Assembly: GCA_035495815.1 (NCBI GenBank)
Contig: DATJFH010000204.1
Coordinates: 1-54,169, forward strand
DNA length: 54,169 nt
Origin: DATJFH01 sp035495815
GTDB taxonomy: Bacteria; Acidobacteriota; Terriglobia; Bryobacterales; Bryobacteraceae
Direction: 5' to 3'
A program made the position numbers and the translations under genes. Shown here piece by piece: positions 33,679 through 42,801 of this stretch. Each line of letters begins with the position of its first letter. The first letter of the stretch is position 1. Below the pieces are notes generated by a model. That model was not told where the DNA came from, searched no databases, and saw only the letters and a program-made list of their open reading frames with translations.

Positions 33679-35424
33679 ATGAGCAGGGGTTCTCTGATTT
33701 CCATGCTGGCGGTGAGTTCCGCACTTGCCGCCGATCCCGGATGGGTGGCGAAAAGCAACCGGAACGCCCAGGTGCTGATCGCGACCGGCGCCCGTTTCTT
33801 CCCCGAAGGGGCGAGCCGAAACGGCGTGACGGGTCTGGATGAGCAGATCCTCGATCTGAAGCCGGAGATCTCCGAACGTCGTGTCGCGGCTGCCCGCGCG
33901 GATCTCGAGACGCTTCGCGGGCGCCTGCGGTCAGAGAAGGATCCGCTCGTCAGGCAGGACCTCGAGATCCTCATCCGCTCGGCGGAAGATTCCATTCGCG
34001 GGGCGGAACTCGCCAAGAAGTACTCCATCCCGTACAGCAACATCGCCCAAACCATTTTCTCCGGCTTGCAGGGACTGCTCGACGACCAGGTGGCCGCGTC
34101 GCGCCGCCCGGCCGCGCTGGTCCGCCTCAAGCGATACACCGGGCTGGAGAAAGGCTACACACCCCTGACGCAGCTGGCCGAGCGCCGCACGCGGGAGCGG
34201 CTGTTTACGCCCGGCCTGCTCGGCCCGGCGAAAGCGGAAGTCGAGAAGGATCTTGCCAACTCGGCCGCCTTCGTCGAAGGCATCGGACAGCTTTTCCAGA
34301 AGTACGACATCGCCGGCTACCAGGAACCCTACGCCCGACTGACAGAACAGATCGCCGCCTACAACGATTTCGTGCGCAAGGAGGTTCTCCCCAGAAGCCG
34401 CGTCGATTTCCGGCTGCCGGCCGAGCTGTACGATTTCAGTCTGCGGCAGTACGGCGTCGATATTCCGGCCACCGAGCTGGCCGCCATGGCCCATACCGCT
34501 TTCGACCAGATCAGGGAAGAGATGAAGCCTCTGGCGAGGCGCATCGCCGGCGAAAAAGGCTGGAATGTCACCGACTATCGCGACGTCATCCGCGAGCTGA
34601 AAAAGGACCAGCTTGTCGGGGAGCAGATCCTGCCGCATTACCACAAGCGCATCGCCGAGATCGAGGACATCATCCGGCGCGAGCGCCTGGTGTCGCTGCC
34701 GAACCGGGCCGCGCGGATGATCGTGGCCAGCCCGGCCGAAACTGCGGCGCAGCCCGCTCCCCACATGAAGCCGCCGCGCTTGATCGGGAATACCGGCGAA
34801 AGCGGCGTGTTCGTGCTGCCGCTCAACATACCCGGACCCGCCGGAGCGTCGCAGCGCTACGACGATTTCACGTTTGCCGCCGCGTCCTGGACGCTCACCT
34901 GCCACGAAGTCCGGCCCGGCCACGAGATGCAGTTTGCCGCCATGGTGGAGAATGGCGTTTCGCAGGCTCGCGCCATCTTCGCGTTCAACAGCGTCAATGT
35001 CGAAGGGTGGGGCCTCTATTCCGAATTCATCATGCGGCCTTTCATGCCGCTCGACGGTCAGTTGGTCTCTCTGCAACACCGGCTCATGCGAGCCGCCCGC
35101 GCATTCCTCGATCCGGAGCTGCACATGGGAAAGATCACGCCGGACGAAGCTCGCCGTGTGCTGCTCGAGGACGTGGTCCTGTCACCGGCCATGACCACCC
35201 AGGAGGTGGAGCGCTACATGTTCCGCTCCCCCGGCCAGGCAACCTCTTACTTTTACGGATTCACGCGCCTCTCCCAGCTGCGCGCGGAAACGGAGAAGGA
35301 GCTGGGCGCCAAATTCGACCAGCAGAAGTATCACGACTTCATTCTGTCCCAGGGACTGCTGCCTCCGGCGCTGCTGCGGAAAGCCGTCCGGGCGGATTTC
35401 ATCGGCCCGCGCCTTGCACTATAA
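33679..35424 (+). CDS. DUF885 family protein, probable secreted metallopeptidase-like
   Basis: 581 residues with a short signal peptide (SLISMLAVSSALAA). Toward the C-terminus is TCHEVRPGHEMQFAAMV: the HExxPGHE type metal site typical of DUF885, about residues 410-425, with EGWGLYSEFIM following as the third ligand region. Other family phrases: PGQATSYFYGFTRL and KYHDFILSQGLLPP. DUF885 proteins are predicted zinc peptidases or hydrolases; their substrates are generally unknown. The gene precedes a Gfo/Idh/MocA gene by only seven bases, so the two are probably co-transcribed. Confidence 0.85.
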   Translation: MSRGSLISMLAVSSALAADPGWVAKSNRNAQVLIATGARFFPEGASRNGVTGLDEQILDLKPEISERRVAAARADLETLRGRLRSEKDPLVRQDLEILIRSAEDSIRGAELAKKYSIPYSNIAQTIFSGLQGLLDDQVAASRRPAALVRLKRYTGLEKGYTPLTQLAERRTRERLFTPGLLGPAKAEVEKDLANSAAFVEGIGQLFQKYDIAGYQEPYARLTEQIAAYNDFVRKEVLPRSRVDFRLPAELYDFSLRQYGVDIPATELAAMAHTAFDQIREEMKPLARRIAGEKGWNVTDYRDVIRELKKDQLVGEQILPHYHKRIAEIEDIIRRERLVSLPNRAARMIVASPAETAAQPAPHMKPPRLIGNTGESGVFVLPLNIPGPAGASQRYDDFTFAAASWTLTCHEVRPGHEMQFAAMVENGVSQARAIFAFNSVNVEGWGLYSEFIMRPFMPLDGQLVSLQHRLMRAARAFLDPELHMGKITPDEARRVLLEDVVLSPAMTTQEVERYMFRSPGQATSYFYGFTRLSQLRAETEKELGAKFDQQKYHDFILSQGLLPPALLRKAVRADFIGPRLAL

Positions 35425-35431
35425 TTCCCTC

Positions 35432-36634
35432 ATGACTGAATCCGGGCTTCAACGTAGAGACCTGATTCGCGGAGCGGCCGCCCTGACCGCGGCGTCTTAC
35501 TCGCGGGTCCTCGGCGCCAACGACAAGATCAACCTCGGCGTGATCGGCTGCGGTGAGCGCGGCCGCTACGACATGTCCCAGTTCCAGATGGTCCCGTCGG
35601 TGAACGTATCCGCCGTGTGCGACATCTATGGCGAGCAGATCGATCAGGCCCGGCAGAAGGCCGCCACCGCCAAGAATTTCACGGACCACCGGAAGCTGCT
35701 CGAGATGAAGGAGATCGACGCGGTCCTCATCGCCACGCCGGATCATTGGCATTCCCGTACGGCGATCGACGCATTGAACGCCGGCAAGGATGTGTACGTC
35801 GAAAAGCCGCTCACGCTCACCATCGAAGAGGGACCGCCCATCGTGAAGGCGGCGCGGGAGAACAACCGCATCTGCCAGGTCGGCATGCAGCAGCGGTCCG
35901 GAAAGCATTACCTGCAGGCCAAAGCCGAATACATGGATACCGGCAAACTGGGCAAAATCACCATGGCCCGCACGTGGTGGCACGGGAATACCTACCACTT
36001 GCGGCGCGCCCCCGCTTCGCTCCAGACCAGGCCTTCGAACCTCGATTGGGCCAGATATCTGGGACCGGTCAAGTGGCGCGACTACGATCCGCAGCAGTGG
36101 TACAACTTCCGCGCCTATCTCGATTTCGGCGGCGGGCAGGTGACCGATCTGTTCACTCACTGGATCGACGTGGTCCACATGTTCATGGGAAAGGACATTC
36201 CGCATTCGGCGGTCGCCGCCGGCGGCGTCTATCACTACAAGGACGGACGCACTGCGCCGGACACGATCAACGTGCTGCTGGAGTACCCGTCGGAATTCAC
36301 GGCCACCTTCGAGGCGACTCTTGCTCCCGGCGTCACCGGCGCGGCTGTAGAGATGTGCGGGACCGAGGGCCGCCTGTGGATCGACCGCAGCCGTTACGAA
36401 TATTTTCCGCTTGGCCGGAACGTCACCCCCACCGTCGTGAAGGCCGCCCCCGTCGATATGACCCTCGACCACGTCAAGAACTTCCTCGATTGCGTGCGCT
36501 CGAGAAAGCTGCCGAACGGCGACGTGCTGATCGGACACCGCTCGGCTCAGGCGTCGCACCTGGGGAACATCGCCTACATGCAGAAGCGGAGGCTGAGCTT
36601 CGATACCACGCGCGAAGAGATCATGCCGCTCTAG
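35432..36634 (+). CDS. Gfo/Idh/MocA family NAD(P)-dependent oxidoreductase, Tat-exported
   Basis: 400 residues from the ATG at 35432 (a TTG at 35414 is in frame but overlaps DUF885 and is rejected). The N-terminus has a twin-arginine signal (Q-R-R-D-L-I-R-G, then AALTAASYS). Rossmann motif GVIGCGERGRYD (about residues 30-45), then VLIATPDHWHSRTAID, YVEKPLTLTIEEGPPIVKAA (EKP lysine), and GGGQVTDLFTHWIDVVHMFM. Exported Gfo/Idh/MocA proteins in Acidobacteria and Planctomycetes often act on sugars or cyclitols outside the cytoplasm with a tightly bound cofactor. Substrate unknown. DUF885 lies just upstream. Confidence 0.88.
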   Translation: MTESGLQRRDLIRGAAALTAASYSRVLGANDKINLGVIGCGERGRYDMSQFQMVPSVNVSAVCDIYGEQIDQARQKAATAKNFTDHRKLLEMKEIDAVLIATPDHWHSRTAIDALNAGKDVYVEKPLTLTIEEGPPIVKAARENNRICQVGMQQRSGKHYLQAKAEYMDTGKLGKITMARTWWHGNTYHLRRAPASLQTRPSNLDWARYLGPVKWRDYDPQQWYNFRAYLDFGGGQVTDLFTHWIDVVHMFMGKDIPHSAVAAGGVYHYKDGRTAPDTINVLLEYPSEFTATFEATLAPGVTGAAVEMCGTEGRLWIDRSRYEYFPLGRNVTPTVVKAAPVDMTLDHVKNFLDCVRSRKLPNGDVLIGHRSAQASHLGNIAYMQKRRLSFDTTREEIMPL

Positions 36635-36670
36635 GGGGAGCGCGGACGCCGCCGGTTGCCGATACCCTCA

Positions 36671-38599
36671 ATGACCCCCGATTCCGAACTGCTGGCCCCG
36701 CTGCGGCGCTATTGGGGCTACGACGGATTCCGCCCCATGCAGGAGCGCATCGTCCGCAGCCTGCTGGCCGGCCGGGACGCCTGCGTGGTCATGCCGACCG
36801 GCGGCGGCAAGTCCCTCTGCTACCAGCTTCCCGCCCTGGTGCTCGGCCGCACGGCGGTCGTGATCTCACCCCTCATCGCCCTCATGCAGGACCAGGCGGC
36901 GCAGCTCGCCCAGATGGGAATTCCAGCGGCCGTTCTCAACAGCGCCATGCCGGCGGATGAGCAGTCGGCCGTCGTCCGTAAAGCCCGCGCCGGCCAGTAC
37001 CGGCTGCTGTACCTGTCTCCGGAACGGCTTGCCCGGCCCGATACCATTGGCTGGCTCCAGCGCTCGCCCATCGCCTTCTTCGCCATCGACGAGGCGCACT
37101 GCATTTCCGAATGGGGCCACGAATTCCGTCCCGAGTACCGGCAGTTGAGCGCGCTCCGCCAGCGCTTCCCGGAGATCCCCATCGCCGCGTTCACTGCCAG
37201 CGCCACGCGCCACGTGCGGCATGATATCCTGCAGCAGCTCCAGCTCCGTGACCCCGACAAGTACATCGTCAGCTTCCACCGGCCGAACTTGCGCTACCTG
37301 GTTCAGGAATGCGACGCGAAATCACAGGCTCGCCTGATGCTCCAGGCGCTTCGCGCCCACTCCGGCAGCAACGTGATCATCTATGCGCCGACCATTGCGC
37401 GCGTCGACGAAACCGTCGATTTCCTGGCCGAGAGCGGCGTCACCGCCATCCCTTACCACGGCAAGATGGATACCTCGAAGCGCCGCCGCAACCAGGAACG
37501 CTGGATGTCGGACGAGGTCCCGGTGCTGGTCGGGACGCTGGCCTTCGGGCTGGGAATCAACAAGGCGGCGGTGCGGGCCGTGATCCACCTCAGCCTGCCC
37601 AAGTCGATCGAGCAGTATTACCAGGAGGCGGGCCGCGCCGGACGCGACGGCGCTCCCGCCGATTGCGCGCTGCTGTGGCGCAAGAAGGACGTGGGTCTGC
37701 TGGCGCACTTCATCGACCAGCTCACTGATCCGGCGGAAAGAGAGCGCGCCTGGCAGCGCTATCACACGGTGCGAAAATTCGCCGAATCCGCGCGCTGCCG
37801 GCACCGCCAGATCTGCCTCCATTTCGGAGAGACTCCCAAGTGGGAGTCATGCGGGATGTGCGACGTCTGCGGCGCCGCGCCTGAGTGGCTGTCGGCCAGA
37901 GAGCCTGTCGCAGCGCCGTCCAAGCGAAAGCGCGGGACCAAGCCTGCGCAGGCCGCCCCTCCCATGCCGGAGCCGCCTCCCCGGCGCGAGCCGTCACCCT
38001 CGCCGATGCCTGCCCCGGCCGGTCCGGCGGTCGATCCCGAGCTGCGCGAATACCTGCGGGAATGGCGCCGCATCGCCGCCCAGCGGCAGGGTGTGCCTGC
38101 GTACGTGGTCCTGCACGACAGCTCGCTCGACGACCTGTGCCGCCGCCGGCCCTCCAGTCTGGCCCAGCTGCTGAAAGTCTCCGGATTCGGAGAGCGCAAA
38201 GCGGAGCTGTATGGCGAGCAGATCTTCGCCGCGCTCGAGAAATTCGCCGCCGGCGCCCGGGCCAGCGCCCAGGCGGAGAAGAAGGTCAGTCCGGCCGACG
38301 AGACCATGCGTCTGCTGGCCGAAGGCAAGAGCTTCGAGGAAATCGCCCGGATTCGGGACCGCCAGCTCGCGACCGTCGTCGGCCTGGTTGCCGACTTGGT
38401 CGAGAAAAAGAAATTGGAGTTCTCCCCTCACTGGGTGGCGGAAGACAAGCGCGTCCAAATCGGAGAGGCCTGCCAGCGGCTGGGACTGCAATGGTTGAAG
38501 CCGCTGAAGGAAGCGCTTCCCGAGGAGATCACGTTTGAAGAGATCCGCCTGGTAGTCGCCGACCTGCGGAGAAAACAAAGCGCCTCACAGCCAGGTTAG
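36671..38599 (+). CDS. recQ: ATP-dependent DNA helicase RecQ
   Basis: 642 residues. The ATG at 36671 is preferred over an in-frame TTG at 36656. Walker A MPTGGGKSLCYQLP is at about 41-54, the DEAH box IDEAHCISEWGHEFRPEY at about 138-155, then TATAS-like FTASATRHVRHDIL, and later YYQEAGRAGRDG. A zinc-binding C-terminal region (RCRHRQIC, then CGMCDVC; about 376-402) follows. The HRDC-like part at about 455-525 reads AYVVLHDSSLDDLCRRRPSS, then LLKVSGFGERKAELYGEQI. The last ~80 residues form a helical C-terminal domain (ADETMRLLAEGKSFEEIARI). It unwinds recombination intermediates. No operon partner is obvious. Confidence 0.95.
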   Translation: MTPDSELLAPLRRYWGYDGFRPMQERIVRSLLAGRDACVVMPTGGGKSLCYQLPALVLGRTAVVISPLIALMQDQAAQLAQMGIPAAVLNSAMPADEQSAVVRKARAGQYRLLYLSPERLARPDTIGWLQRSPIAFFAIDEAHCISEWGHEFRPEYRQLSALRQRFPEIPIAAFTASATRHVRHDILQQLQLRDPDKYIVSFHRPNLRYLVQECDAKSQARLMLQALRAHSGSNVIIYAPTIARVDETVDFLAESGVTAIPYHGKMDTSKRRRNQERWMSDEVPVLVGTLAFGLGINKAAVRAVIHLSLPKSIEQYYQEAGRAGRDGAPADCALLWRKKDVGLLAHFIDQLTDPAERERAWQRYHTVRKFAESARCRHRQICLHFGETPKWESCGMCDVCGAAPEWLSAREPVAAPSKRKRGTKPAQAAPPMPEPPPRREPSPSPMPAPAGPAVDPELREYLREWRRIAAQRQGVPAYVVLHDSSLDDLCRRRPSSLAQLLKVSGFGERKAELYGEQIFAALEKFAAGARASAQAEKKVSPADETMRLLAEGKSFEEIARIRDRQLATVVGLVADLVEKKKLEFSPHWVAEDKRVQIGEACQRLGLQWLKPLKEALPEEITFEEIRLVVADLRRKQSASQPG

Positions 38600-38618
38600 C
38601 TCGCGCGGCGTCGGCGCC

Positions 38619-41600
38619 CTAAAACAAAAACTTGACGCCGACCGTAATCTGCCGCTGCCCGTGTCCCTTCTCAGCCGTCACCGACCCGAACGCGGCGTTC
38701 ACCGGATTCGTATTCGGCGCATCGAACTGGACGTGATTCAGGGAGTTGAAGCTCTCCAGCCGAAGCTGCGTCGTGAACCGCTCCCTGATCTTGATGTTCT
38801 TGAACAGCGAGAAGTCGAAGTTGTTGATCCCATCCCCGCGGATGCCGTTGAAGCGGGTGCTGAGCCCCTGGATGTTGTTCGCCAGCACCTGCGCGGAAAG
38901 GCGGTTGAATCCCGCGTCCGTGTTGAACCAGCGCTCGGCGCGTCGTTGATCCACCGGAATTTCGATGTTGTGAACATCGCCGCTGAAGATGGCATTGCCG
39001 AATCCCAGCGCGTCGCCGGTCTGGCCTTCGAACCATCCCTGCAACTGCCAGCCGCCGAAGATCGCCTCCGGCCCGAAGCGCATTGCGTTGAACCACCTCC
39101 GCCCACGGCCGATGGGAAGCTCGTAGATGGTGCTCAGAACGATCCGGTGCGTGAAATCGAAGTTCGAGATCACCTTCTCCGGACGGTCGTCCGTCTCGTT
39201 CCGGTAGGTGATCGCTTCCATGAACTTGGAGTAGGTCCAGCTCAACTGAAAACTCAACCCGCCGCTCATGCGCTTCTCCGCGCCCATCTGCATCGAATGA
39301 TAGTAGGAGTAGCCGGCCGGAAGCGTGGTTTGAATGCTGGTGAACTGAGGATACGGCCGCAGTAATTGAGAAAGAGCGACCGTCTGGTTTGCCAGCCCTG
39401 TTCCGGCGAACTGCGGGAGGCCGGCGAACGGATTGGCCACCTGCCGCGTGAGCAGGTCGATAACCGGCTGGTCGCGAAGGCCCGAAGTCGAAAGGTACGG
39501 GCGCGGCACGGGGTTCAGTTCACGCGTCACCGGCAGCTTCGTCCCGCGGTTGCCGACGTAGGACAGCTCCAGCAGAATTCTCTGCGGCAATTGCCGCTGC
39601 AACGACACAGACCAGCGCTGATTGTAAGGATTCAGCGGCTTCTCCCTGAAAAAGCTGACCCCGCGCCCGAGGAAGGTGGACAGGCCACCGGACGCGCCGG
39701 GCGCCGAATCGATCCCGTTGGGGAACGGATTCCTCAGTGTGCCGATGTACGTCTGTCCGTTGTCCAGTGACGGAATCAGGTTCGTCGGCTGATTGAAACC
39801 GCCCTGATTGACGTCGTTGCGGTCTACCCCCAGCACATCGTAAAAAATGCCGTAGCCCCCGCGCACTACGGTCTTCTGGTTGAGCTGGTACGCCAGGCCG
39901 AAACGCGGACCAAAGTTGTTTTTGTCCGACGTCCAGACAGCGGAAGGCTGGCCGCCCACCCCGGCGAACTGCAATCCGCCCAGCGTTTTGAAGGACGACA
40001 CAGGAACCTGCGGGATCGGATTCCGCGTGTAGTTCGCCAAAGCCTGCTGAGATACGGGATTCGGCGTCGAGAAGTCAAACCCGCGGATGGTGCGGTTGTA
40101 ACGCTCGGAAACGGGCGTCTCATATTCATAACGCAGACCCACGTTGAACGTCAGCCTGGTCGTGATCCTCCAGTCATCCTGGACAAAAAGGCCCCAGTAC
40201 TTGCTTTGCTGCGCGCTGGAAGCGTTGTTGTTGATCGTGCCGCTGGCGGGAATTCCGAGCAGCATGGACGCCATCCCCTGCCCGATAGCCGCGACCGGCG
40301 AATTGTCCAGCGGACCGCGCGTGTATGTCGGGTTGAAAACCAGCTGGGGCGCGACGTTCCCGTAGTTGAACCCCGTCTCCCGCTCGAGCCGGTACTCGAC
40401 TCCGTAGCGCGTGCTGTGCTTGCCCGAAATCTTGGTCAGCGTGGCCGCGGCCGTGCTGTAGTTGGTGGTCGAGCTGCTGCTGCGGAATGAAGCCAGCTCG
40501 GTGTAGCCGTCCGCCTGGATGTTCGGGAACGAGATTCCGTTCGGCCCGAGTTTGTTGATGATATTCGTCACCAGGCTGGCCGGAAATCCCAGCGACGTCA
40601 GATCGAAACCCTGGCTGCCGGTTCCGTTGGTGTTGTTCTCGAAGTTGATTCCGTACCGCACATTCAGAAGAAGTCCCGGGCCGAAGACGTGCACATCGTC
40701 CACCACCGCGCCCCAGGCGGTGCGGTCCAGCCGCTCGATGTTGGTGAGATTGAGCAGCCGGTTGGCGTCATTGTCGTGCTGCTGGTTGAACCAGCGGAAG
40801 AACAGGCGGTTTTTCTGGGAAAAGTTGTGATCGACGCGGTTGGTGAAAATATAGTTCTCGCGGTTGATCAACTGCGTGATGAAATAGTTGTTCCGCTCCT
40901 CCGCGTTCAGCCCCTGCTGGTTCGACTTCGGATAATAGCCGATGATCTTCGAGCCGACCGGGTCTATCCGGCTGGCCGGAATGATGTTCCCCGCCAGCGG
41001 CGCGCGGCTGAAGCGACCGTTGGCCGCCGGAACCGTGGTCAGCGGATCGTAGATCTGATAGGAAGCGCCGAGCTTCAGCAAAGCGGAAAAATCACCGTTG
41101 CGCTGCGCCTCGGTCGGAACCGTGCCCGTGAACGAAAGGTTTCGCTGGATCAACAGGTCCTCGAATCCGAAGGTCCAGAAAGTCTTGTTCCTGCCGTTGT
41201 ACACCTTGGGGATGACCACCGGGCCCGTCATCGTGTTTCCGCCCCGGCGGTGCAGCCAGCTCGGAATCTGGGCGTCCTTTTCGGCTTCGGTGAGCTTGTT
41301 CTTGGGATCGTGAATGAAGCGGTTCGTGAACCACGGAATGGCGCGATAAGTGGACCGGTCGAGGAAGGCCGTTCCATGCAGCGAATTCGTCCCAGACTTC
41401 ATGCTGACGTTCGTCATGGCGCCGGCGGCATGTCCGATGGACGCGTCGTAAGTGGCCGTATTCACTTTGAATTCCTGTACCAGGTCCTGCGGAGGCGCGA
41501 AGGACGCACTGCGGTTCGCCATCACGGGTGATCCATCCACTGTGGCCTCGCTGGAGTTGGCGCGGGTGCCGTTGACGATGATGCCGGTGGCGCCGCCGTT

Positions 41601-42128
41601 GTCCATGGCGTTGCCGGCGCTGCGTCCGCCGTTCGAGAGCACCCCGGGCGTGAGCCGGGTCAGATAGAACGGATTGCCTCCCACTACCGGCAGTTCCTGC
41701 ACCCGTCGCTGCTCCATGACCAGCCCCATGTCCGCCGAGGACGCTTCGACGAGGGTTGTATCGGCCGTCACCTTCACCGACTCCGAGACATCGCCCAGCG
41801 ACAGCGTGAAGTCCAGCGTCACCCGCTCGCCGATGCGCAACTGCACGTTCTCGCGGACCGTCCTCTTGAAACCTCGCATCTCGACCGACACGGTGTAGAC
41901 ACCAGGCAGCAGATATGGCATGTCGAAGCTGCCGCTCTCGTTGGTGACCGTCTCCACGCTGGCATTGGTGGCCGTGTTGGTCGCCTTGACGCTCGCGCCG
42001 CTCAGCGCCGCGCCGCTCGGGTCGGTAGCCAGCCCAATGATCGTGGCCCGGGATTCCTGCGCGGAACCGATTCCGGCGGAGGCGGCGAAGAGAAGACACA
42101 AATAGGCCCAAATCAACAGGGATCTCAT
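38619..42128 (-). CDS. TonB-dependent receptor-like protein with carboxypeptidase-regulatory domain (third copy)
   Basis: 1169 residues on the minus strand, the longest complete receptor here. Signal peptide IWAYLCLLFAASAGIGSAQ; carboxypeptidase-regulatory-like domain at about 27-115 (IIGLATDPSGAALSGASVKA, TNESGSFDMPYLLPGVYTVS). The plug region has ELPVVGGNPFYLTRLTPGV, IIVNGTRANSSEATVDGSP, and LVQEFKVNTATYDASIGHAA. The barrel contains TFNVGLRYEYETPVS, FGPRFGLAYQLNQKT, VVRGGYGIFYDV and YELPIGRGRRW, and ends VGVKFLF. The substrate is unknown. A candidate promoter lies at 42147-42175. It is convergent with recQ and sits next to a conserved hypothetical in the same direction. Confidence 0.92.
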   Translation of the reverse strand: MRSLLIWAYLCLLFAASAGIGSAQESRATIIGLATDPSGAALSGASVKATNTATNASVETVTNESGSFDMPYLLPGVYTVSVEMRGFKRTVRENVQLRIGERVTLDFTLSLGDVSESVKVTADTTLVEASSADMGLVMEQRRVQELPVVGGNPFYLTRLTPGVLSNGGRSAGNAMDNGGATGIIVNGTRANSSEATVDGSPVMANRSASFAPPQDLVQEFKVNTATYDASIGHAAGAMTNVSMKSGTNSLHGTAFLDRSTYRAIPWFTNRFIHDPKNKLTEAEKDAQIPSWLHRRGGNTMTGPVVIPKVYNGRNKTFWTFGFEDLLIQRNLSFTGTVPTEAQRNGDFSALLKLGASYQIYDPLTTVPAANGRFSRAPLAGNIIPASRIDPVGSKIIGYYPKSNQQGLNAEERNNYFITQLINRENYIFTNRVDHNFSQKNRLFFRWFNQQHDNDANRLLNLTNIERLDRTAWGAVVDDVHVFGPGLLLNVRYGINFENNTNGTGSQGFDLTSLGFPASLVTNIINKLGPNGISFPNIQADGYTELASFRSSSSTTNYSTAAATLTKISGKHSTRYGVEYRLERETGFNYGNVAPQLVFNPTYTRGPLDNSPVAAIGQGMASMLLGIPASGTINNNASSAQQSKYWGLFVQDDWRITTRLTFNVGLRYEYETPVSERYNRTIRGFDFSTPNPVSQQALANYTRNPIPQVPVSSFKTLGGLQFAGVGGQPSAVWTSDKNNFGPRFGLAYQLNQKTVVRGGYGIFYDVLGVDRNDVNQGGFNQPTNLIPSLDNGQTYIGTLRNPFPNGIDSAPGASGGLSTFLGRGVSFFREKPLNPYNQRWSVSLQRQLPQRILLELSYVGNRGTKLPVTRELNPVPRPYLSTSGLRDQPVIDLLTRQVANPFAGLPQFAGTGLANQTVALSQLLRPYPQFTSIQTTLPAGYSYYHSMQMGAEKRMSGGLSFQLSWTYSKFMEAITYRNETDDRPEKVISNFDFTHRIVLSTIYELPIGRGRRWFNAMRFGPEAIFGGWQLQGWFEGQTGDALGFGNAIFSGDVHNIEIPVDQRRAERWFNTDAGFNRLSAQVLANNIQGLSTRFNGIRGDGINNFDFSLFKNIKIRERFTTQLRLESFNSLNHVQFDAPNTNPVNAAFGSVTAEKGHGQRQITVGVKFLF

Positions 42129-42146
42129 GAAATTAACCTTTTGGGT

Positions 42147-42175
42147 ACTGTATAGGAAATCCCCGACCTATGCAA
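42147..42175 (-). promoter_or_regulatory. Candidate promoter of the third TonB receptor gene
   Basis: On the minus strand, TTGCAT (42170-42175) and TACAGT (42147-42152) are spaced by 17 bases. The -10 box lies 18 bases before the start codon, so the leader would be only about 12 bases, with AAAAGG just before the ATG as ribosome binding site. It is in a local A/T-rich stretch, as expected of a promoter in a GC-rich genome. Confidence 0.45.
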
Positions 42176-42244
42176 TCAAAAACCGAAGTTCCCGGCCGGT
42201 AGAATCCCTCGTAACAAATGGAAAACGCGCGCGGTCCGGACGGC

Positions 42245-42757
42245 CTATGGTTGGGTGTCTTCGAACAGGCCGATCTGCTCCTGCGCCGCGGGCTTGGCTT
42301 TCCGCCGGGTCAGCGGGCTGCCGACCACCCCCAGCACGTTGAACTGCGTCAAAGCCGCCCGGGGAACGAACAGCCGCTGGTTGTTCGAATAGGCATCCGG
42401 CGGGGTCACCGTGAACCCCTCCGGCCCCAACTGCAGCAGATTGTTGGAAAGGATGCCGTCCAGCACCTCTCCGTCCCGCAGCTGCATGCGCACCCACAAC
42501 CCGTCCGTCTTCGGCCGCGTATTGAACACCTTCTTCTCCTGGCCGGGTTCAATCGAGTCGAAATCCTTAACAAAACAAACGACTTTGATGTCGAAGTAGG
42601 GAATCACCGCCAGCGCTCCGGCGGGTGTCAACAATTCCACTCCCCCGGGCTGAAGATAGGTTTGGGCGTTCACGAACCCTGTCAGCGGCTCCCGGTCGAA
42701 ACGGCGGATCAGAACTTTCTTAGTAGTCGACCCAGCCAAAGTGGCGCCTTTCGTCAA
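42245..42757 (-). CDS. Conserved hypothetical protein (acidobacterial type)
   Basis: 170 residues, no signal peptide or membrane helix. The N-terminal half is beta-rich: KKVLIRRFDREPLTGFVNAQ, TYLQPGGVELLTPAGALAVI, PYFDIKVVCFVKDFDSIEPG. The second half has LWVRMQLRDGEVLDGILSNN, LLQLGPEGFTVTPPDAYSNN and QRLFVPRAALTQFNVLGVVG: repeated short beta strands as in small barrel or PilZ-like folds. I do not recognise a characterised family. It reads away from xerD; the two share a short intergenic region. Cytoplasmic location is likely. Confidence 0.75.
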   Translation of the reverse strand: MTKGATLAGSTTKKVLIRRFDREPLTGFVNAQTYLQPGGVELLTPAGALAVIPYFDIKVVCFVKDFDSIEPGQEKKVFNTRPKTDGLWVRMQLRDGEVLDGILSNNLLQLGPEGFTVTPPDAYSNNQRLFVPRAALTQFNVLGVVGSPLTRRKAKPAAQEQIGLFEDTQP

Positions 42758-42761
42758 CGGT

Positions 42762-42789
42762 TTGTTTCAAACAATTTTGCGGATATTGT
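42762..42789 (+). promoter_or_regulatory. Candidate promoter and 13-base palindrome between the hypothetical and xerD-like genes
   Basis: TTGTTTCAAACAA (42762-42774) is a perfect inverted repeat around a central C. Its left half also serves as a possible -35 box (TTGTTT), with TATTGT (42784-42789) as a -10 box at a spacing of 16. The xerD-like ATG is at 42802, so the leader would be very short. Two divergent genes share this gap, so the palindrome may be an operator. Confidence 0.35.
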
Positions 42790-42801
42790 ATCATTGGCAG
42801 A

